Origin: JAJTFW01 sp046330075
GTDB lineage: Bacteria > Bacteroidota > Bacteroidia > AKYH767-A > OLB10
DNA length: 64,000 nucleotides
Assembly (NCBI GenBank): GCA_046330075.1
Contig: JAXLTL010000001.1
Span: 930,001 to 994,000, forward strand
Direction: 5' to 3'
Shown: positions 58,806 through 64,000 of the stretch, one piece after another
How positions within the stretch are numbered: position 1 is the first letter of the stretch
Layout of the letters: each line of letters begins with the position of its first letter
Made by a program: the position numbers and the translations under genes
The notes under the pieces: model-generated
What the model saw: only the letters and a program-made list of their open reading frames with translations
Told to the model about the DNA's origin: nothing
Database searches by the model: none

Positions 58806-58860
58806 TTAGAAATGCTGAACGAGAATATCAGGAAACTGAACCGGAAAATGGCATTTCTAA
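58806..58860. promoter_or_regulatory. Inverted repeat upstream of the TetR gene
   Basis: TTAGAAATGC (58806-58815) and GCATTTCTAA (58851-58860) are perfect 10-bp arms 35 bp apart, upstream of the box at 58755. They may be operator half-sites or a looped pair; no other gene starts there. Confidence 0.4.
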
Positions 58861-58998
58861 ACCGGAAAAAGGGGTGATTCGCCCAAGAATTGCCTGAATT
58901 CACCTACATTTTTCTATAATTTGCCAAAATACAGGGTTTGACATAACTTAGATTAGGGATACAAAAAGGACTTTCAGGTCGTTTTGAATGAACAATCG

Positions 58999-60558
58999 TT
59001 AAAACCAGGACTTCTTCCGGCTTCTTGAACTTCCACCCAATCCAAGCACACCGAGTAAGCCACGGGTGACTTCGCGGGCGATGGTGCGGGCTACCTGACG
59101 GCCAACGGTACTGTCAAGCGCATCTCCGATTACAGAGCCTTCCTCCTTTTCTGCCTTTTTGGAAGATGCTGTTGGCTCAGCTTCTCCGGCTTCCTGTTTA
59201 CCCGCTGCATCCAGTTTCCCATTCAGAATTTCATACGCACTCTCCCGGTCTACCTGCTGACTGTATTTCTTAAATAGCGGAGAATTACTGATGATTGCAT
59301 CCTGCTCACTTTCTGTTAACACATCCATTCTGGAGCCGGGAGCACATAAACAGGTATGCACTAACGGCGAAGGAGTACCTTTTTCAGTGAGTGCGGTAAC
59401 CAGTGCTTCTCCGATTCCCAATTCGGTAATTAACGTATCTACTTTGTAAAAATCTGATTCCGGATAATTCTCAGACACCATTTTAATCGCTTTGCGGTCG
59501 TTGGCAGTAAAAGCACGCAGGGCATGCTGAATTTTTAATCCCAACTGTCCAAGTATTGCTGCAGGAATGTCGACAGGCGTTTGAGTACAGAAAATAATCC
59601 CTACACCTTTTGAACGAATGAGTTTAATGATGGACTCTAGCTGATCCAATAATGCCTTACTCGCTTCTTTAAAGATCAGATGTGCTTCGTCGATAAAGAG
59701 TACCAGTTTCGGTTGCTCCATATCGCCTTCTTCCGGAAAGTGCTGATAGATCTCTGCCAAGAGGCAAAGCATAAAAGTTGAAAAGAGTTTTGGTTTATCC
59801 TGGATATCGGTAAGCCGGACAATATGAATAAATCCTTTCCCGTCATCGCTGATGCGCAGCAGGTCTTCTGTGTCAAAGGATAACTCGCCAAAAAACAATT
59901 CAGCACCCTGCTCTTCAATCTCAATAATCTTCCGAAGTATAGTCGAGGCAGAAGCTGTTGATATAGCTCCGTACTCTTTCTTAATCTCTTCCTTGCCTTC
60001 GTTGGTGCAATATTGCAGTACCTTTTTAAAATCCTTCAGATCGAGCAAAGCAAGGCTCTTATCATCGGCATATTTAAACACCAGTGATACAACACCGGAT
60101 TGCGTATCGTTGAGTCCGAGAATTTTTGAAAACAGCACCGGCCCGAATTCAGATACCGTAGCTCGCAGGCGCACACCTTTCTCACCCGACAGACTCATCA
60201 GTTCACAAGGAAACGATTGTGCCTTCCAGGGTATACCCAGTTTTTCGTGGCGGGAAGATATCTTATCATTTACAGTACCCGGAGCTGCAATTCCGCTCAG
60301 GTCACCTTTGATATCCATCATCATTACATTCACACCGTGTGCAGACAGTCCTTCCGCAAGTCCTTGCAGCGTTTTTGTTTTTCCGGTTCCTGTTGCGCCG
60401 GCAATTAAACCATGCCTGTTCAGGGTAGCAAGCGGAATCTGAATTTTTGCCTCCGGAACAATCTCCCCGTTCAGCATCCCGGCGCCAATGAGCAGGCTGC
60501 CGCCTTTAGGAGTGTAGCCTTTCAGGATTTCTTCTTTGAAAACTTCTGCGTTACTCAT
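58999..60558 (-). CDS. HerA-like ATPase (DUF853/YjgR family)
   Basis: This 519-residue protein has a Walker A loop LIAGATGTGKTKTLQGLAEG (about 51-70), VMMMDIKGDLSGIA, a Walker B LVLFIDEAHLIFKEAS, and a GIIFCTQTPVDIP sensor motif, all as in the HerA/FtsK-type DUF853 family (YjgR). The C terminus is low-complexity (AGEAEPTASSKKAEKEEG) and ends in GLGGSSRSRKKSWF. Its function is not settled. It is the last gene of the rimO-bshC operon (9-bp gap). Confidence 0.9.
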   Translation of the reverse strand: MSNAEVFKEEILKGYTPKGGSLLIGAGMLNGEIVPEAKIQIPLATLNRHGLIAGATGTGKTKTLQGLAEGLSAHGVNVMMMDIKGDLSGIAAPGTVNDKISSRHEKLGIPWKAQSFPCELMSLSGEKGVRLRATVSEFGPVLFSKILGLNDTQSGVVSLVFKYADDKSLALLDLKDFKKVLQYCTNEGKEEIKKEYGAISTASASTILRKIIEIEEQGAELFFGELSFDTEDLLRISDDGKGFIHIVRLTDIQDKPKLFSTFMLCLLAEIYQHFPEEGDMEQPKLVLFIDEAHLIFKEASKALLDQLESIIKLIRSKGVGIIFCTQTPVDIPAAILGQLGLKIQHALRAFTANDRKAIKMVSENYPESDFYKVDTLITELGIGEALVTALTEKGTPSPLVHTCLCAPGSRMDVLTESEQDAIISNSPLFKKYSQQVDRESAYEILNGKLDAAGKQEAGEAEPTASSKKAEKEEGSVIGDALDSTVGRQVARTIAREVTRGLLGVLGLGGSSRSRKKSWF

Positions 60559-60567
60559 GTGTGAATA

Positions 60568-62160
60568 CTATTCTTCAATTATTATCATTTCACTGCTGAA
60601 CGGCTCCATCAGCGTCAGCAAGGCCTGCACCAGTGCATCTCCGTGACGCGGATAAAACTGAAAAATGTTCACCAGCCGCTCCTGTGGTGTATCATTCGGA
60701 CTCGCTTTTTCAAGGATATTCCGGATCTGATTGAGTGCTACTTCATGCTTTCTTTTTAGTGCAGCATTTCCTTTGCGCATCAGATTTTCGAGACTGTTAA
60801 CGGCCTTCTGCGCTTCCGCCTTAACAGAAGGTGCCAGTGTGGGATCAATTGATTCAAAGGAAGCAGCGAGCGCATCAAATACCTGTTGTAACGATTGCCG
60901 GGTCTCCTCCATCTTCGATGAAAGATCTTCCTGAGACGACAGCCATTCACGACTCAGCACATCAAATGCACGAAAGACGTCTTTGTTATCAAATCCCATT
61001 TGAATAAACTTCCCGAGCATACGCGAAGGCAGAATAACTCCATTGTTCCTTGGCACAAGCATCGGATAGAATACCTGGTAATGTTCAAACGTGGACTTTA
61101 ACTGCAGCCAATAAGCGATTTCGCCGGGACCACCAATATAGGCGATATTGGGCAGTATGATTTCCTGATAAACCGGCCGCAAGATCACATTCGGGCTGAA
61201 TCGCTCCGGTTGACGGTCAGCAAGGTCAAGAATAAATTCCTTTGAAAAATCAAGATCGGTATTTACAATATCATAATGTCCGCGTTCATCGCGAACGATT
61301 CTTTCTCTCAATTGATCATCCAGATAAAACAGATTAATTTCCCTCGGATTCACCTGCAGTTTGTAATTGCGGCTCAACTTTTCGTTGGTAGCCACCAGCA
61401 GCTGAAAGGAGGGCTGAATAGCCAATTCCTGATGAATGACATTACGCAGGAACTTTTTCAATGAAGGGCGGTCCGCATCCAGCACCAGCAAGCCTTCCTG
61501 AGCAAAGAACTGTAAGGCAAAAGCCCGTGTGGCATCTGCCAGATTCGTTTCACCAAGATACGCTCTCTCCAATAAAGCAATAGCATTGTCTGCAAACTGA
61601 TCATTGGCGAATAAAGATTTAAGTTCTGACAAAAATGTATCCAGTCCTGCTGTCGACATTCGCCCTGTTGCACCGGTCTGATGTGATGACCATCGTATCG
61701 TTTTACCATGCAGAAAAACATGGTTTACCTCATCCAGATCATGATCCTCTGCACCAAGCCAGAAAACAGGAACGAAATGATAGTCGCTGTATTTTTCATT
61801 GAGCCTGTGTGCAAGATTAATCGTCGTGATCAGTTTATAAAAAAAGAACATGGGTCCGCCGGCCAGACAAGGCTGATGACCTGTTGTAACAGTAAATGTA
61901 TTGTTACTCCGGAGTGTATTGATCTGTTGTTCCAGCTGTGGATATTTCCCGAACCAGGCTCTGTGCTGATCAGTCAGTTCGCCGGCAAGTTCTTCGCGAT
62001 GAAAAGGAAACTCCATCCGGTCACGGATAGCGTCAGGAAATGATTCTATTGCCGGTATATATTTGTAAAATTCACGGAGCAGAGGATGGCCTTCCAGATA
62101 GTCCATCATCATCTTTCCGTAGATTCCGGTTTCTGACAGCGGAAGTTTATGCGCTTTCAT
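60568..62160 (-). CDS. bshC: Bacillithiol biosynthesis cysteine-adding enzyme BshC
   Basis: This 530-residue protein fits BshC over its length: TVTTGHQPCLAGGPMFFFYK, the PVFWLGAEDHDLDEVNH motif, NIAYIGGPGEIAYWLQLKS, and a long C-terminal coiled coil (about 395-470). It adds cysteine to GlcN-malate, the last step to bacillithiol. bshA and bshB are not in the window, so they lie elsewhere. It follows rimO by 9 bp. Confidence 0.93.
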   Translation of the reverse strand: MKAHKLPLSETGIYGKMMMDYLEGHPLLREFYKYIPAIESFPDAIRDRMEFPFHREELAGELTDQHRAWFGKYPQLEQQINTLRSNNTFTVTTGHQPCLAGGPMFFFYKLITTINLAHRLNEKYSDYHFVPVFWLGAEDHDLDEVNHVFLHGKTIRWSSHQTGATGRMSTAGLDTFLSELKSLFANDQFADNAIALLERAYLGETNLADATRAFALQFFAQEGLLVLDADRPSLKKFLRNVIHQELAIQPSFQLLVATNEKLSRNYKLQVNPREINLFYLDDQLRERIVRDERGHYDIVNTDLDFSKEFILDLADRQPERFSPNVILRPVYQEIILPNIAYIGGPGEIAYWLQLKSTFEHYQVFYPMLVPRNNGVILPSRMLGKFIQMGFDNKDVFRAFDVLSREWLSSQEDLSSKMEETRQSLQQVFDALAASFESIDPTLAPSVKAEAQKAVNSLENLMRKGNAALKRKHEVALNQIRNILEKASPNDTPQERLVNIFQFYPRHGDALVQALLTLMEPFSSEMIIIEE

Positions 62161-62169
62161 ACAAGATGA

Positions 62170-63483
62170 TTAGCCGGCGATTTCACCATAGAGGTCGAAG
62201 GCTGCTGTAGAAGTAATCTTCACATCAGCAAAATCTCCCACACGAATATACGTTTCTTTCGCCGAAACCAGCACCTCGTTGTCAACTTCCGGAGAATCAA
62301 ACTCTGTGCGGCCAACAAAATAATCTCCTTCTTTACGGTCAAACAGCACTTTGAATACCTGTCCAACCTTCTGCGCATTGATATCTTCAGAGATCTCCTG
62401 CTGCACAGCCATCACAGCTTCTGCACGTTCCTGTTTAACTTCATCCGGCACATCATCGTTCAGTGAATAGGCATGTGTATTTTCCTCATGAGAGTAAGTA
62501 AAAATACCCAGACGATCGAACCTTGCTTTCTCCACGAAACGCAGCATGGCCTCATGATCGGCTTCAGTTTCGCCCGGATACCCGGCAATCATGGTTGTGC
62601 GCAACGCAATACCCGGCACTTTCTCCCTGAAACGGTCAATCAGTTCATAGGTCTTTGCTTCTGTCGTACCACGGCGCATCGACTTCAGCATATGGTCAGA
62701 AATATGCTGGAGTGGTATATCGATGTATTTGCAAATGTTCTCCCTTTCACGCATCACATCCAGTACATCTTCCGGAAACCCACTGGGAAATGCGTAATGC
62801 AGGCGTATCCATCCGATGCCTTCTACATCGCTCAGCCGCGCCATCAGTTCAGCCAGCTTCCGGTCTTTGTAAATGTCCAGTCCATAATAGGTAGAATCCT
62901 GCGCAATGAGCAATAACTCTCTGGTGCCGGCAGCCGCAAGGCTTTTTGCCTCCTTCACCAGTTCATCCATTGGGCGTGATACATGCTTACCACGCATCAG
63001 CGGAATCGCACAAAAAGAACAGGGGCGATCACAGCCTTCAGAGATTTTCATGTAGGCAAAGTGGCGGGGAGTAGTAAGCAATCGTTCGCCGATCAGCTCG
63101 TGCTTGTAATCGGCGCCCAGCGTTTTCAACAACAAGGGAAGGTCACGTGTGCCGAAATAGGCGTCCACATTGGATATTTCTTTTTCCAGATCAGGTTTAT
63201 ATCGTTCCGAGAGGCAACCTGTTACAATCAGCCGGTCGATTTTACCCTGTTCTTTCTTTTTTGCGTAGTGCAGAATCGTATCCACAGATTCCTGCTTTGC
63301 ATTGTCGATGAAGCCACAGGTGTTGATGATTACGATGGATGCATCATTTCTGGAACTTTCGTGCACTACTTCAAAATCGTTTGCACGTAACTGACCCATC
63401 ATTACTTCTGAGTCAACGAGATTCTTCGAGCATCCCAGTGTGATGACGTTGACTTTATTTTGCCTGAGCGTTTTGGTTTTCAC
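62170..63483 (-). CDS. rimO: Ribosomal protein S12 methylthiotransferase
   Basis: This 437-residue protein has the UPF0004 N-terminal cluster cysteines (TLGCSKNLVDSEV, INTCGFIDNAK, VTGCLSERY), the radical-SAM CxxxCxxC in ISEGCDRPCSFCAIPLMRG, and a C-terminal TRAM domain (about 372-437). RKGxxHVSRP-type residues (GKHVSRPMDEL) and TRELLLIAQDST are RimO rather than MiaB marks. It adds a methylthio group to Asp of S12. It begins 2 bp after the stop of the upstream hypothetical gene. Confidence 0.95.
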   Translation of the reverse strand: MKTKTLRQNKVNVITLGCSKNLVDSEVMMGQLRANDFEVVHESSRNDASIVIINTCGFIDNAKQESVDTILHYAKKKEQGKIDRLIVTGCLSERYKPDLEKEISNVDAYFGTRDLPLLLKTLGADYKHELIGERLLTTPRHFAYMKISEGCDRPCSFCAIPLMRGKHVSRPMDELVKEAKSLAAAGTRELLLIAQDSTYYGLDIYKDRKLAELMARLSDVEGIGWIRLHYAFPSGFPEDVLDVMRERENICKYIDIPLQHISDHMLKSMRRGTTEAKTYELIDRFREKVPGIALRTTMIAGYPGETEADHEAMLRFVEKARFDRLGIFTYSHEENTHAYSLNDDVPDEVKQERAEAVMAVQQEISEDINAQKVGQVFKVLFDRKEGDYFVGRTEFDSPEVDNEVLVSAKETYIRVGDFADVKITSTAAFDLYGEIAG

Positions 63484-63485
63484 TT

Positions 63486-63986
63486 TTAGTAAAAGACGTT
63501 AAATTTCGATTTGTCGAATGGAATAATTGTTTCCTGCGGCACCATTGAATTGACAAGTTCAAAGACCCTGTTGTATAGTCCAACCCAGGCATTGGTTGCC
63601 TTTGAGACATACGTTGTTTCTTTTCTCGTTATCATCAGGTCGATGGAGCGGGGATAATGCTGCTCATCAATGATGGTGTAATTACTGTAATCATCGAAGT
63701 ATACTTCACGCAAGGAGTCGACGGGAAACTTCGAAACAAAGTCGGCTACCGACTTTTTCTCTGCTGCTGTCAGCTTACGGTTCAGATAATTTACATGGGT
63801 GCGGCCGTTGTCTGAAACGGCAGTGATTACCAGGCTATCATTCGTAAAACGATAGTTCTGTTCCATGTTCATCCTTCCCATGTTATCACGTATCACGACT
63901 TCGAAAGTCTGTGCTTCTGCCGACAACATCGCCATGCAAAGAATCAGGGCTGCAGTTATTGATTTCATCCTTTTATTTTTCATCAC
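63486..63986 (-). CDS. Secreted hypothetical protein
   Basis: This 166-residue protein has a signal peptide (MKSITAALILCMAMLSAEAQ); of several ATGs, those at residues 1, 2 and 7 are all possible. The mature part alternates strands and short helices (FEVVIRDNMGRMNME, LVITAVSDNGRTHVNYL, FPVDSLREVYFDDYSNYTI, TYVSKATNAWVGLYNRVFEL). No family is recognised. It lies 2 bp upstream of rimO, so it is the first visible gene of that operon; the gene start is near the window end and its promoter is not visible. Confidence 0.7.
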   Translation of the reverse strand: MMKNKRMKSITAALILCMAMLSAEAQTFEVVIRDNMGRMNMEQNYRFTNDSLVITAVSDNGRTHVNYLNRKLTAAEKKSVADFVSKFPVDSLREVYFDDYSNYTIIDEQHYPRSIDLMITRKETTYVSKATNAWVGLYNRVFELVNSMVPQETIIPFDKSKFNVFY

Positions 63987-64000
63987 TGAAGAGCGAATTA

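Overview
This window is a chromosomal segment of a Bacteroidota bacterium, probably an environmental member outside Bacteroides; the order cannot be fixed from the sequence. The signs are: C-terminal type IX secretion (T9SS) sorting tails on secreted proteins, Bacteroidota-type -7 promoter boxes (TAnnTTTG) and no clear Shine-Dalgarno sequences, BatD/BatE and aerotolerance-domain proteins, a DUF4293 protein, bacillithiol synthesis (BshC), and a Rho factor with a long disordered insertion. Most of the window is ordinary housekeeping sequence; the accessory signal is concentrated in about 0-12.4 kb and in several repeat-filled intergenic gaps.

Layout. 0-3.4 kb: the end of a beta-helix protein and an 897-residue secreted Asp-box propeller protein with a sorting tail. 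3.4-4.3 kb: an intact tRNA-Ala(GGC), two tandem 125-bp units holding tRNA-derived fragments whose anticodon arm is replaced by a palindrome, a small GIY-YIG nuclease gene, and a third tRNA-derived fragment. 4.3-12.3 kb: two paralogous propeller/sorting-tail proteins, a complete IS4-family element with 12-bp target duplications, a beta-helix protein without a signal peptide, and two roughly 500-bp duplicated segments that each end in a 32-codon copy of the sorting tail. 12.4-15.7 kb (minus): a dihydroorotase-like protein that has lost its metal-binding histidines, coupled to a VWA membrane protein. 15.9-27 kb: PhoH ATPase, small lipoproteins, an LTA-synthase-like sulfatase with a lipid-kinase-like protein and a methyltransferase, an NlpC/P60 peptidase, a phosphoribosyltransferase, batD-batE, a phosphoesterase and a DUF4293 protein. 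27-36.9 kb: rho, mpl, an MBL-fold hydrolase, comEC, rhomboid, a class IV aminotransferase and an ABC-F ATPase. 37.3-38.8 kb: a complete IS3-family element. 38.8-47.3 kb: GNAT, a third propeller paralogue, aroC, a large AsmA-like protein, lipoproteins and an outer-membrane protein. 47.3-64 kb: a dicarboxylate symporter, valS with a class III aminotransferase, a two-component system, a sugar-type cluster (TetR, GH13, MFS, CoA-binding protein), and a minus-strand operon of a hypothetical protein, rimO, bshC and a HerA-like ATPase.

Most notable are: the tRNA-Ala-derived palindrome repeats around the GIY-YIG gene; a 258-nt stretch with no G, made of about eight 30-bp C-rich repeats, directly after the ABC-F gene (a natural Rho-loading candidate); a second minisatellite directly after rho; duplicated sorting-tail cassettes; and a set of at least eight genes whose -7 box lies only 4-7 nt before the ATG, which predicts leaderless mRNAs. 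All functional statements are inferred from sequence reading alone; no database search was run.
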